Below, piece by piece: positions 45,917-58,344 of a DNA stretch of 64,000 nucleotides. Both the position numbers and the translations under genes were made by a program. The stretch comes from Papaver somniferum (lineage: Eukaryota; Streptophyta; Magnoliopsida; Ranunculales; Papaveraceae). The notes under the pieces were generated by a model, which worked only from the letters and a program-made list of their open reading frames with translations, did not search any database and was not told the origin of the DNA. The stretch lies in assembly GCF_003573695.1 (NCBI RefSeq), contig NC_039361.1, positions 87,500,149 to 87,564,148 on the forward strand, written 5' to 3'. The stretch's first letter is position 1, and each line of letters starts with the position of its first letter.

Positions 45917-47356
45917 CAGTTGAACATCCTTTTTATTTTTGTAGGTGTAGATGTTCCCTTGATTATTTCAGAATTTTTGCTTCATGGATATCAGAAACCT
46001 TTCTTGTCTCTTTGACTCTGATTGAATGAAGTGGACAAACGTCCGTATGCGTGGAAGATTATGATTACTCTTCTGAATAGTTTAGCTGGTTCATCCAATT
46101 ACTGTGAATTTTGGATATGTTGTAATGGACATCCGTATGGAGAGAATGACCTGCCTTTAGAATCTTCATCAATTGCTCCAATCTGCTGCATTGCGTAAGA
46201 CAACGTAAAATTTCAATAGACGAGCTTGCTGCAAAAACATCCATTTGCTTGCGTCTTTGAAACTTATGGAGCCATCATGGAGGGACTGCAGCATTACAGT
46301 GGCAGACTGTTAGTCCCCAGTATTGGTGGGATCTTCCCTTCGTTCCTTCTCTTTATTCTTTCCTATTTACAGAAAGGTAGAGATATCGAGGTTTAAAGAC
46401 TTTGTGGAAATACCTAGGGGGACGTCGCTCGACTGTGAGTGTTATGAATCCGGTATAGAAATTTTTGATTGCATGTCATCCACTCTGAAAGCCATAAAAC
46501 TTCATACGATGTCGGAATTCGATGATTGAGCCATCTTTCGAAACTAAGAGATTGAGTGTAGAATCCATATCTTTCTGCTCGTATGTATAATTGATGCGCC
46601 CTTTGGTATGTTGTAGTAGAGACATAGACGAACATCTTTTGTCAAGGAAGTATTGTCCCATTCCTCATTCATTGGTACGTTTTTGTAAACCCATGGCCTG
46701 AAGTGTGTTGTATCTCATTTGTAGACGTGATTGGAACATCTTATAGAAGACTTTGGCTTGTTCCCGTCCGTCGTGCAGGCTTTGGGAAAACTTTGATGTT
46801 AACATGTTTTCATGTCTACACATATTGATATGAGTCATTAGTACTTGGAGAAGTATGATCCATCGAGTAACACTTCCAGACTTAGGTTGTAGAGAACGGA
46901 CAGTTGATGGAGCAGAATGTTGCTCGTAAGACCGTTGTAAATGCTGAGATCAGAATGATTACGCTCCAGAGATCTTTGTTGATGTTGAGACTATGGATGG
47001 AGTTCCTCTAGAGATCAGTTTTGATATTGATACCATGGTTGAAGTTGCTTTAGAGACCGAAAAGTTAGAACCATGATTATCATCCATCCGACGAGCCTTT
47101 ACATTCACGAACTTGGTGGGTTGAGCATCCCTAAGATGATATATCGGGAGTTCAACCCAAATTCTCCTGAACAGGTATGACTTTACTGTGAACTGGCTTC
47201 ATCAGTGAATCGACATTGTTGCGGCAGATAGCAGCAGCGGTCTTCATTCTGGATGTGATCGGTGAAGAGAGGAAATTCCTCAGTCGTGCAGGGGCTTGTG
47301 ATGTAGAGAGATCATGTCGATGAAGTTTCATGGAATCATATCAGGTTGCAATATTT
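45917..47356. other. LTR-B2 internal DNA without clear gene
   Basis: Short plus-strand Glu/Val-rich segment near 46965-47070 (VDVETMDGVPLEISFDIDTM) similar in flavour to the Glu-rich remnants in family 1 internal regions. A GTTAGTCCCCAGTATTGGTG motif lies near 46308. Otherwise no frame above about 75 codons and no gag-pol motif. Confidence 0.35.
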
Positions 47357-47554
47357 TTGTCGTTGCCTTAGTTGAGAGACTGCATATTCTCGTATGCTCC
47401 GAAAAACAATATACTCAGTCAGAGACTCTTGTGGCATGAGTTTACATGCTTCAATGAGAGATATGAGCCTCAATACTCATCTGATTGCTGGATCAGGAAT
47501 ATGTAAGATTATGGTTTTACGATTTTAGCCTTTGTCAAAATTCCACCATCAACA
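47357..47554 (-). repeat. Remnant of LTR-B2 5' LTR (U3 start)
   Basis: 198 bp nearly identical to 44249-44444 (TGTCGTTGCC...GAGACTGCATATTCTCG...CCACCATCAACA). Followed by the right copy of CTCTT (47555-47559). Confidence 0.8.
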
Positions 47555-47849
47555 CTCTTATACTCTGATTTTTTTAATTATTGAATCATGAGGATGTGGG
47601 ATATATGAAAACAGAGGTATGTTATTCTATTTTCTCTTCTGTTCTATTATTTTCATCCAGTCCATGAACGTCCGGGTCTCTCTTGGGAGTTTAGGGTTTC
47701 CAAAACAAGGGTGTTACTCTCTTGCTTAAAATATACATACATATATATTGCCTTCCCTAATATATATATATATATATAACGTATGAAAAACTCCTCAATA
47801 CCTCAAGAAGTTGTGAATCTTAAGATGGATGAAGACTCTAAAGGATGCG

Positions 47850-48221
47850 ACTCTGTTCAAGAAGGTCTTGAAAAGGATGATTGAAAGGAAAGAGTACAAC
47901 TCATGGGTTGGAGAATCTTTCAAGGATTTAATTATTTTTTAGAATGGCTCTAGGGTCGAGTTTGCAAATCTTCAACTGCAAATAAATCAGCTTATTGATG
48001 GTCAGGCCAAAATCCTTGATAATCAAAACACCTTGATCAGGAATCAGAAGAAGCTCATCATGGACCGTGTCAAACCTAGGCATCTTTCCCACATTGTTGA
48101 TCGGAAAGTCAGTGTTCTCACACATGAACATGGGGTTTCTACGGTCAAAAGAATCAAGGATATCAGTGATACCTTTTATGATGGATCCTTTCAAAGGTAT
48201 GATGTTATCAAAGAAACTTGA
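47850..48221 (+). pseudogene. Family A gag C-terminal/coiled-coil remnant
   Basis: Reads LKRMIERKEYNSWVGESFKDL, a stop (TAG 47939-47941), then LQLQINQLIDGQAKILDNQN, TLIRNQKKLIMD and on to TGA. The ESFK(D/E)L(V/I) block matches the end of the minus-strand element's gag near 7100. The heptad-like Leu/Ile spacing suggests a coiled coil. It is separated from the gag at 39261-40460 only by the nested LTR-B2. Confidence 0.45.
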
Positions 48222-49539
48222 TTCTTTTATGTCTAGGAAACTTCTTATGAGAATTTATTCTTGTGTTTTAAGATGGATAACTAGGGTTTGGAATAGCCTT
48301 TATTGTGATTACACATAGATATGCCCAATGGTTTTCATATTCAATCTTTTTAGATTTATTTATTTAAATTCTAAAGTTTGTTTGGAAGATGATTTTGTAG
48401 TATTAATCTTTATGGTTTCATATATTGCAACTTGTTATGGGATATGTGTGTTTGCGTCCGTGGACTATGAGTGTCCCATACGTGGTCAAAAGTTAAGTCC
48501 TTCATATGTCGATATGAAAGTATTGATAAAAGATTGAATGAATTTTTGACAAACAAAAGATAATCCTATTATGTCATTATGCAAATATTGATGGAAGATA
48601 GGATGAGCTTTTGTTTACAAAGATTAAGTATATTATATGTCATTGTGCAAATGGTGATGAGAAATAAAATGAATCTTTGTTTATTCCGCAGTATGGATCT
48701 TCTCTGATCCATATATTTTATGTAAATATTGTGCGGCTGCGTAAGTTCTCTTATGTGAGCATTTCCGATTAAATTATTCATGGGTTCTCTTGTGGTTAAT
48801 TTAATTGAGATTTTTGGATACAAATTCATGTTTCATATGATTTTTTAATGTCCAAAGAAATCCTTCTTTTCTTGTGAAAGTAAGGTCGCTCTTGTTGTTC
48901 TTTCGGGAATGGCATTTTATGGGGAGAGTTCTTAATTGAACTTGTGCTTAATTGCCAAATCTTTGTGGGGAGTGCGGCTGTGGAATATTATAGGGGTTAT
49001 CTTGTATCTTTATAAACTCCTTGATGAATGCATTTATTTTCGACTATATGATTGCATCTAAAAAAGTTGATATGTACTTTATTTTCGTCATGAAGTGTCT
49101 CTATGGAAATTTCATTAGGAAACCACTAGTTTTCGTACCTTTGCCAATTTTATTCACAAAAAATGGGAGAATTAATGTATAGTTCACACTACAAATACAT
49201 ATGGTTTTCGGATCATTATGTAAGGGGGAGTTGTTTTCATGTTAGATGAAGTATTGACTAAGGGGGAGTGATACATATCACCATAGTTTTGTTGTCGAAG
49301 TTGTGAGACAATTGAACTTTGATGATGTGTAATAATATTATGACACTGTATAACAATGATTAAGAGCTATTGTTTTCTCATTGTTATGGCTACGGATCTT
49401 CAACAACGATGATGCTACATTGAATATATTTGGAATCATTGGAGTACTTGGAAGTGACGAAGATTTCGAGTAATGTTGAAGAACCAAGGAGATCAAGCAT
49501 GTGGATGAGAAGCTGCAAAGTTTATTTATTTTGTATTCC
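48222..49539 (+). other. Noncoding 3' internal region of family A
   Basis: No gene. Contains several AAGGGGGAG purine blocks (49225, 49260, 49540) like those on the minus strand of 5400-5760, confirming relationship to the gag-only element at 4455-11375. Confidence 0.5.
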
Positions 49540-49551
49540 AAAGGGGGAGAT
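49540..49551 (+). other. Polypurine tract of family A
   Basis: AAAGGGGGAGAT directly before the LTR start TGTTAGAGC at 49552. Confidence 0.75.
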
Positions 49552-52500
49552 TGTTAGAGCACTGCTCGGTCGAACTCGCAAGCGTTGTTATCTCAAGCTT
49601 GTTTGTCAAGTTTAGTTGCCAAAACTATAAGTCTTGATTTCTAGTCTACTTATAGATAAGTCTCGGACTAGGATAGAAAGTATAGTTGAGCTCTAGACTC
49701 CACGACGTTCATCATGCAAAGACGAAGAACTACTCAAGGAACTGGTGGACCTTCATCGACAAAAAGGTATGTAGAGACTTAAACTTATCTATCGCTCAAA
49801 AGTCTATCTACTATCTTGAGACAAAAGTTGTATTGCTATATAAACTTCGATTATACACATTTACTATTTCGATCCGAATTTATCTCGCTTTATATATTTC
49901 TCTAAATATGCGTTGGTAAGATTTTGCTTTGGCCAAGTTCATCTTTACTCGTGACGAAAGTCATGATGGTTATTTCAATCTCTTGAAAATCGCTTTGATG
50001 AAAAATAGTGTGTGAATAACCACCATATCACATCCTCTAAGAATGTTTCAATGATTGAAATGAGAGTTTAGAATATATAACCATGTTTGGATATAAACAT
50101 TGTATGTGTATTCATACTTGTGTAAGTCCAAAATCCTTGAACCAAAGTATGCGTACTTTGCTTGTTTAGGATGACCGGAGCTAAATCCGCGTACCCGTAC
50201 GCGTACTGTCTGAAGTTCACATCCCGTGAATTGCTGTTGGAGTTTGTGAACTGAAAACAAGCTCAATACGGGTACTTAAGTACACGCAACGGAAAGTGCC
50301 CATATGGCTAACCATTGGTTAACTACTGGGTAATCGATTCGAGTGAACCAAAACTGTTTTTGCTTCGATTGTGTCTTGTATACTTCTATGAGATCTAAGC
50401 AATTGGAAAACTCTCTAACTAGTTCTTTTGAGTCATTTGAGTTAGTTATGGTGAAGTTGAATAAGGTTGATATGAAAGTGCCCATATGGCTAACCATTGG
50501 TTAACTACTGTTGAATCAACGACTTGTACACGTTCAGGTACGGTTACTCAAACCTAAATGAAGCTATATTTCATGTGTGTATAATAAGCTAAGTTCGATC
50601 TAACGGTTGAAGGATATTAGCTTGAATCTAATCAGGTTTTCATCTAACGGTGAATATTGAATGCTTTGTTACCAAGGTAGCATTGATTGCAAACCCTGAT
50701 TTGGAGACTATATAAAGGAGAACTCTAGCAACTGGAAACCTAATCCCCACACCTCATGTGTGATACTAGTTATGTAAGCTAGAGTCGATTATCCTTTAAC
50801 CTTAGGTTTCTATCTAGACCCTTTAAGTTAACGACTTGAAGACTTCATTGGGATTGTGAAGCCAGACCCAACTATTTTCTCTGTAGTTGCGTGATCTGAT
50901 CTTCTTGTTTCTATCGTATTGATTACAGTTGTAAAATTGGCTCGAGATTAATTTCTCCGATAGGCAAGATAGAAAAGTAGTCACAAACATCTTCGTCTCA
51001 TCGTTTGTGATTCCACAATATCTTGTTTCGCTAGTCGATTAAGATTATTGTGAGGTGATTGATATTTCTAGGCTGTTCTTCGGGAATATAAGTCTGGTAT
51101 ATCAATTGGTTCCTATTCACCTTGATTTATATAAAGGCGGAACAAAACTCGTAAGTATTTCTGTGGGAGACAGATTTATCTAGTCTTGTAGATTTTTCTG
51201 TGTGATACAGATTTTGAAAAAGCGGGGGTCTAACAACACCACCCAATATTTCGCTTAGCAATCTGTATGGACTAACTCTGAAATACTTTCTAGAGAATGA
51301 AAAAGACAGTCAGAATCAATCTAGGTAAAAGTATCTCAAGGAGTTAATATCTCTCTCTTGTTTTGATTTACTCGAGCTAATAGAAATGAACGAGTCTTTA
51401 ATCAAACACAAGGAATAAATTGGATGGTACCAAAGACCAATATCCAAGGATCAATCAATGACAATCAACAACCAAAGGTTGGATTACTCTAATTGATGAT
51501 CTAACGGACAACCTGTATTATTTCAATTATAAAGATAAAACAATATAATGCGGAAACTGAAATAACACAGACACCATAAATTTTGTTAACGAGGAAACCG
51601 CAAATGTAGAAAAACCCCGGGACTTAGTCCAGACTGAACACACACTGTATTAAGCCGCTACAGACACTAGCCTACTCCAAGCTAACTTCGGACTGGACTG
51701 TAGTTGAACCCCAACCAGTCTCCCACTGATCCCTACGCCTCTAATCCCAGCAGGATACTGCGCACTTGATTCCCTTAGCTGATCACACCCACAACTAAGA
51801 GTTGCTACGACCCAAAATCGCATGCTTTGACAATAAACAAATCTGTCTCACACAGACAAGTCTATCAAAGGATCAATCTGTCTTCCACAGAAAAAACCTA
51901 AAGTTTTTGTTCCGTCTGTTGATAATAATCAAAGTGAACAGGAACCAATTGATAATCCGGTCTTATATTCCCGAAGAACAACCTAGAGTTATCAATCACC
52001 TCACAACAATCTTAATCGTATGGTAGCGAAACAAGATGTTGCGGAATCACAAACAATGGGACGAAGATGTTTGTGACTACTTTTCATATCTTGCCTATCA
52101 GAGATATTAATCTCAAGCCAATCAATCTGATTGTACTCGTACGATAGAAGATGCAAGCTCAGATCACACAACTACGATAAAAGTAGTATCAGTCTGGCTT
52201 CACAATCCCAATGAAGTCTTTAAGTCGTTAACCTGGTTTTAGAAGAAGAAAACCAAAGGTTAAAGGAGACACGACTCTAGCACGCAAACTAGTGAGGTGT
52301 GGGGATTAGTTTTGCAGAGTTGCTAGATGTCCCCTTATATAGTCTTTCAAATCAGGGTTTCGCCTTGGTCACAAAGCAAACAATATCCACCGTTAGATGA
52401 AAACCTAATTCAGATTCAAGCTAATATTTCTCAACCGTTAGATCGAAAACTTAGCTTGTTATACACAAATGAAATGTACGCTTCTAGGTTTGTTAACCGT

Positions 52501-54253
52501 ACCCGAACGTGTACATTATTGGTTCAACAATAGTTAACCAAAAGGTTAGCCATATGAGCATTTCACGCCAACCGTATTCTTCTTCACCATCACTAGTTCA
52601 AGTGACTCAAATGAACTAGTTAGAGAGTTGTTCAATTGCAAGGAAATCATATGTACTACACAAGACACAATTGAAGCAAAGATGATTTGATTCACTTGAA
52701 TCGGTTCATGAACTTTATAGCCACGGTTTGCAATTTGCATTCCTTAGGATTTATAAGTTTAAGTTCAGAAATCATCTTCAGATATATAACCTTCTTAAGT
52801 TCGCACACTAGGTTCGCGGACTTAAGCAACCGGGCAGAGTTTACAAACTCCAGCAGAAAATATCGGCAAAGACTTTCCGTCGGTTCGCGGACTGGTACTG
52901 ACGTAACAAGTTTGTCAACTCCAGTATAATTTATCGGGATGAAAAGTTTGGCAGTTCGCGGACTGAGTTCGCGTACTTGGCAACAAGCCATTCTTCTGGT
53001 TTCTCTTGATCTACAAAGTTTGCAAACTTTGGTTCAAGGAATAGGACTTATGCACATATGTGTTTCCACAACAATACTTATGTCCATCATTGGTTATGTA
53101 ATATAAACTATCATTCCAACCATTGAAACATTCTTAGAGAACGTTATATAGTTGTTACACCATTTTCTCGTCAAAGCAATTTTCAAAGTAATTGAAACAT
53201 ATCATGACTTTCACCACTAGGTAAAGATAAACATGGTCTAAGAGAAACGGTTACCAACACATATTTCGAGATATAGATAGGCGAGGTATACTCGGCTCAA
53301 AATACCAAATGTGTATAATCTAAATCTATATATAACATACGACTTTTTGTCTCAAGAAGTAAGAGATAGAGTAGATAGACTTTTGAGTGACAGATAAGTT
53401 CAAGTCTTCACATACCTTTTTGTCGAGAAGTTCCACCGGTTCCTTTAGTAGTTCTTCTTCTTGTATGATGAATCTCCATGAAGTCCTTGAGCTCAACTAC
53501 ACTTTCTATCCTAGTCCAAGATTTAGTTATAGTAGACTAGAAACCAAGACTTATAGTTTTGATCACTAACATAGACAAACATGCTTGAGATAGCAATGCA
53601 TGCGAGTTCGACCGAGCAATGCTCTAACAGATTTGTTTATTAAAGTCTTCGACTTTGGGTCGTAGCGTTGTGGGTGAGATCATATAAGGGAATCAAGTGC
53701 GTAGTATCCTACTGGGATCAGAGACATAAGGAGCGCAATTGTACCTTGGATCAGTGTGAGATTGATTGGGGTTCAACTACAGTCTAGACCAAAGTTAGTT
53801 TGTAGTAGGATAGTGTTTGTAGCTGCTTAATACAGTGTATCTTCAATCTGGACTAGGTCCCGGGGTTTTTCTGCATTTGTGGTTTCCTCGTTAACAAAAA
53901 TTCTGGTGTCTGTGTTATTTCTTTTCCGCGTTATATTTTTTATATAATTGATATATCACAGGTTGTGCGTTGTATCGATCAATTGGTAAATCAAACCTTT
54001 GGTTGTTGATTGATGATTGAACATTGGTCTTTGGTACAGTTCAAGTTATTTCTCTTGTATTCAATCAGACTCGCAGATTTCTATTTGATTGAGTTGGGAT
54101 TGAACCGAGACATTGACATATAACTCTTTGATATACTTTTTATTAAGATTGAGTTTGACTGTCTAGTTGATTCTCTTAAAATTATATTGGAGTTAGTCCA
54201 TATAGATTTCTAAGAGAAATATTGGGTGAGGTTGTTGTACTCCCATTTTTTCA
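49552..54253 (+). repeat. LTR-A2, interrupted by a solo LTR
   Basis: Left part 49552-51214, right part 53635-54253 after the inserted solo LTR and its duplicated GATTT. Joined length is about 2.28 kb, close to LTR-A1 (2.38 kb). The ~100 bp missing relative to A1 is at about 50290, where a 37-bp copy of downstream LTR sequence replaces it. TATA at 50708-50716. Confidence 0.85.
51215..53629 (-). mobile_element. Solo LTR (2415 bp) with target duplication GATTT
   Basis: Ends TGAAAAAGCGGGGG and GCTCTAACA. Flanked by GATTT at 51210-51214 and 53630-53634, so it is a clean insertion. No PBS, gag or PPT accompanies it, so the internal region was removed by LTR-LTR recombination. A minus-strand CTATATAAGG lies near 52335. 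It belongs to the same superfamily as its host LTR but its palindromes have changed to TTCGCGGACT-type sequences (52800-52985). Confidence 0.9.
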
Positions 54254-54255
54254 AT

Positions 54256-54267
54256 TGGTATCAGAGC
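54256..54267 (+). other. tRNA-Met primer binding site (A2)
   Basis: TGGTATCAGAGC two bases after the LTR-A2 end, showing that another internal region starts here rather than flanking DNA. Confidence 0.85.
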
Positions 54268-54359
54268 AGGCAAACACATTTAAAGACCTCATATGTCTGT
54301 ATTTGTAGCAATCTGAATTTGTGGACAGAAGATTATCTCTTGTTGTTGAGCACAGCAAA

Positions 54360-55460
54360 ATGTCTTCCAAAACTTTCAATTATGCCAAATGTCTTGGAAT
54401 TGCCTCAAAGGATAATTCCTTAGCTGATTCTTCTGAATCCCGAGGTATAAAGGATGTTTTGTCAAATTTTGATACATTTCCTCAAATGAGACATTTGACA
54501 CTCTGTCAAAAGCTGAAATGGATCTTACTAGAATCTCAAAAAAAATCTACTGTGGCTATTGATTTTCATAATCATGCTCAGCTCATAGATGAATTTGAAA
54601 AGTCTCTTGGTCGAGAACGAGAACTCTATAGTATCATTGAATCCTTCTCCAAAAATATCGAAAAACTTATTCAAGAAACTACCGTTCAGCGTGGAAAGAT
54701 TACTGTTCTTGAGAATATTGTTAAAGAAGACCCAGTTAGAGAAAAACACTTGATCGAGACGTATTCATCTGATCTTAACAGACTTCGTATTGAAAAATAG
54801 AAACTTGGTGCATCTTTTATTCTAACCAAGAACAGTGCAAATCCTTGAAAAAGGAAAACTGTGTTTTAATGAGAAATTCTTCTGTACCGATGATCAATTC
54901 TCAAACAGAATTACAGTACATGAAGAGATGTTCTCAAAAGGAAGTTTTTGCTAAGAAGTGTTTACATGACTTGCAATCTTCTAATAGGGCTATGAATTTA
55001 AAACAGGTTTCTGTTAATGTTTCTCCTCCACGAACCTGTTCCTTCTATGAGAAAAAGAATCACTATGTTCATCATTGTTTTGCTAGAAAGAAACAGATTT
55101 CTGATCTTCAGAATCTACTTCTTTTCACTGTCGACAGAGTAAATTCTCTAATGACCACTACAATGGATTTCATCCCTGCAAAAATATAGGATTCTCATAA
55201 AATAGATTTCAATGATCACTCATCTCGAAATCCCCACAAGAATCGTGTTCCTTCGAATGGTGCAAATTCTTACACCACAAAAATATACATTCCCAGTATT
55301 TATGAGAATAAGTCAGGTAAATCTAAGCCTAGATGGTGGAGACATGTCTCTTCTAATCCTCTGGAACCAATTTCTAGAGGTCCTAGACTTAATCCTCAGA
55401 AAAATATTTCTGATGGATCACCTGACAAGGTTATGTTGAATTCTTATGGAATAAAATAAC
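54360..55460 (+). pseudogene. Family A gag remnant, copy 2
   Basis: ATG 54360 opens 146 codons: SSKTFNYAKCLGIASKDNSL, then a coiled coil (FEKSLGRERELYSIIESFSK, NIEKLIQETTVQRGKITVLE) to a TAG at 54798. A second frame from 54845 holds QTELQYMKRCSQKEVFAKKC and CSFYEKKNHYVHHC, where the second Cys of the zinc knuckle has become Tyr. The rest (55212-55440) is basic and frameshifted. Copy 1 keeps the Cys but has more frameshifts, so each copy decayed separately. Confidence 0.65.
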
Positions 55461-55727
55461 CGAAAGAAGGTAAGGAATACAAGGTTCAAACCTTCAGATG
55501 GAATTTACAACTCGTTTCTCAAAAATCATAGTGGGATAACATCTCACTTGACTGCCTAATCTTAGGTATCTCTATTCTTGTATCTAACTTGAAAGATGCA
55601 AGAATGACTTTTGGGAGATACTCAAGTCTACTGTAGTTTTTCCATTTGTATTATATTTGACTATGTTGTTTTCTTTTGATGAGAAAGTAGAGTCACTTGA
55701 CTCCTTTTTGCTATGTATGTCACTCTT
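55461..55727 (+). other. Noncoding internal DNA, left flank of LTR-B3
   Basis: Homologous to 40461-40627; ends with the same CACTCTT before the LTR-B start. Confidence 0.6.
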
Positions 55728-56721
55728 TGTAGATGAGGCAAAACTAGTTGCTGGTTTTTAAGGAATTGAGGAGACGACCGTGCGGAGGAAACTCCTTGAA
55801 CCGAGCGAACTGTCTAACCTCACACAGATGCACTGCAAAAATGGAGTGCTTTGAATTCGAGAGATAAATCTGTAGGACTCCGGCCTAAACCAAGAAAATG
55901 GCCGTTACAGAATCAATTCGGTCACAAGAGAGGATGGGTCGATCTCTAGGAGGGAAGCTGAGAAATGTGTGAGATCAATGGTGATCAAAATTGTAGGTGT
56001 GTTATGTATTCTGCGTGAATAAATAAGATAAGTTCTGATTGGTTGAATTTGCTCTGTTGAGATTAATTTTTCAGACGCTGAGTTTTTGTTCTCTTTTTGT
56101 CTGTTTGATGAAAGATTGTTTGTTGTTTCAATCATGATTCAGAGACTTATTTATATTGCAAGAATTGTAGACGCCTTGATCCCATGAAATGTGACATTTG
56201 CTGCAGTCAAAGAGTGTGGAAGTGGAAATCGTGTTAAAACAATTGCTTATCGCGCGGAGACTTGGTTGATTTTCTACCCACTACTTTACTAACACCTCTA
56301 AATGCTTGCACGACTTGCTCACATTTTCATCGTGTGTATGAACACATGTGTTGTAGACCGCCGGAACAAAACCCTAGTTGATATCCCCCCATGTGACACG
56401 ATTGATGTCTCGTGATTTTAATTAGTCAGTTGTTGACTTGATGAGACGATGAGTCTTTGTATTGCTGAGTCAAACAAATGTTTTGGGACTCAAAAATTGA
56501 ACGTGTCTGTTGAGGCAGAAGTATCATTGTCAAATAAATATTGATAGTTAAGGTGAAAAAATATTGTTCATTTGATGAATTGTTGACATTGATAGTTGAA
56601 CCAATATTCCTTAGTCTGAGATATTGCTCATCTGAGCAAATATTGCTCGTTTGATGAATTATTGGTAGCAGAACCAAATAAAAATATTAATTTAAAAAGA
56701 ATACTCGCAGAATCGAGTATG
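55728..56721 (-). repeat. LTR-B copy 3, truncated by family C
   Basis: Starts TGTAGATGAGGCAAAACTAG at the same internal site as LTR-B2. Aligned with 40628-41602, including the minus-strand ATATAAATAAG near 56148 and GAGCAAATATTGCTC (56634-56648). It stops at CGAGTATG where family C begins. Confidence 0.75.
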
Positions 56722-58157
56722 TGTTCATGGTGGATTTTAGTTCGGGGATAAAATTGTAAAAGTATATCTACCTGACCCGACATCGGAAGTAATTGACCTT
56801 AATATGTCCATATTCTGCAAGAAATTTGAAGAATATATCAAAATCTGATGAGTGCCTATGTCGCTCTTCATATTGTATTGAAACTCAAGCTCTTAGATGA
56901 ATTGTTCACTGGTATAGATTCTAACGAGTATTTAATCTCCTAGTTGCATTATTCACTAATAAAATGGAGTCATTTAAAAGTGCTGAGTGCCTAAGCCTCT
57001 TTGCTCATATATGTATTGAGAATTTCAGTATATTTATGTGTATAAAATTTACTCAGAGTGGTGCATGTAGCAACAATCCCAAATATTCTATAAATTTTAT
57101 CTTACACCAGCATTATTCACTAATGCATGGCCTGCCTAGTGTTTTCCTATGCTATGTTCCCTAGCGAACTCTCAATATTGCCATGACATGACGATTAAAT
57201 ATTCGCTCGCAATAGAGTAGCATGAATCTCCCGAAGTGTCAGTATTGATACCTGCATGAAAACACTCACATAGGCTACACCACCCTCTGACAAAGAGATC
57301 AGCGCGTTCGCACACCCTTTAATAAAAAGTTGCGCCATTGAACGCGCTTAAATTCCTCAAGGGAAATCTAGACATGTCAGTCTCTAGAACGACCACGACC
57401 ACACAAGTTGGCCGCATGATTTAACCAGCCTAGCCAAACCCTGGCAAGAATAGGCGATCACCGTGATGACAACTGGCGGGCCCACTAATTCCGCAACTGG
57501 TCGAACACCACACATAATTCCCCAGCGCCGTCAAAACGCCAACCTAAAGAGGGGTGGCCGCGCTATTTTGGGAAAGGCTCGAACGAGCAAGACTGTTCAG
57601 GACAGTCTTAAAGCCATCGCGACCGTCCAACTTCGCCAACCTGGTTGGACGGATTAGATCATCCTATGAATGATCAGGGAAGCGCTAACGCACACGTTGG
57701 CGGGCCCACTTCTCATTTGCTCGATCGATTTTCTCACGTCGAGGTCATGGAGAAATGAAACGATTGCTCAAACCATGGCAAGCGTGATGCTTCTAAGGAT
57801 CGCGGAATTCCACTAGTGTCTTAAAACGATCACAACTATCCAACTTAGCCAGCCTATTTGGATGACTTAGATCGCATTTAGGACAGTCAGGAAGGTGCAC
57901 ATGCGTTCACCTTCAGCCCAACATGGTCCCCACGTGATCGATCTCTCCAAAGGAGGATCACGGCGTGCTAAACCGCTTGGCCAAAGTCATGTGTGCGTGA
58001 CTGATTCAAAACCCTAATTAGGGTTTGCGGCAATGCACATATGTCGTAGTTCGATGATGACCATCCATCTTCTCCAGCCTAAATGGAGGGTGTAGATATA
58101 GACTCAAGAGGTCCCAAGGATATCAACTTGATCACTGTGAGCCCACCTTTGCATGTG

Positions 58158-58344
58158 ATCGGCTAGCCTATGCAGACTAGGGCCCGGTGCCTCGAAACGC
58201 ACACCCAAAGGTGGCATGCGACACGACTTTTAAACCTTTGCGGCAATGTATTTCCGTCGCAAATCAATCACGACCACTCATCTTTGCCGGTCGAATTGAG
58301 TGGCCAAGATGGAATCTTTGTGGGACCGAGAGGTGTAGACATGC
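58158..58344 (+). repeat. 187-bp direct repeat, left copy
   Basis: Starts ATCGGCTAGCCTATGCAGAC, ends GTGTAGACATGC. About 7 differences from the right copy at 60824-61010. It flanks the 58345-60823 insert on its left. Confidence 0.9.

Larger units (their letters stand above)
40628..47554 (-). mobile_element. Nested LTR-B element 2 with target duplication CTCTT
   Basis: Flanked by CTCTT at 40623-40627 and 47555-47559, a perfect 5-bp duplication. Minus-strand layout: 3' LTR 40628-44444, internal 44445-47356, and only ~200 bp of the 5' LTR (47357-47554), so most of the 5' LTR, the PBS and gag were lost. The internal part holds plus-strand antisense ORF remnants and no pol. The 3' LTR later took two retroposon insertions. 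Confidence 0.75.
36778..56721 (+). mobile_element. Family A non-autonomous element with tandem partial copy
   Basis: Order on the plus strand: LTR-A1, PBS, decayed gag, nested LTR-B2 element, 3' internal region, PPT, LTR-A2, then PBS, a second decayed gag and again an LTR-B (B3) at the same internal site. Offsets are constant (about 12.8 kb before and 15.1 kb after the solo-LTR insertion). The second unit is cut at 56721 by family C. No pol motif occurs in any part, so this is a gag-only family related to the 4455-11375 element. Confidence 0.65.

Noticed and set aside
47730..47780. TATATATATA runs as a promoter
   Set aside because: Simple AT microsatellite; no leader or ORF placed to use it.
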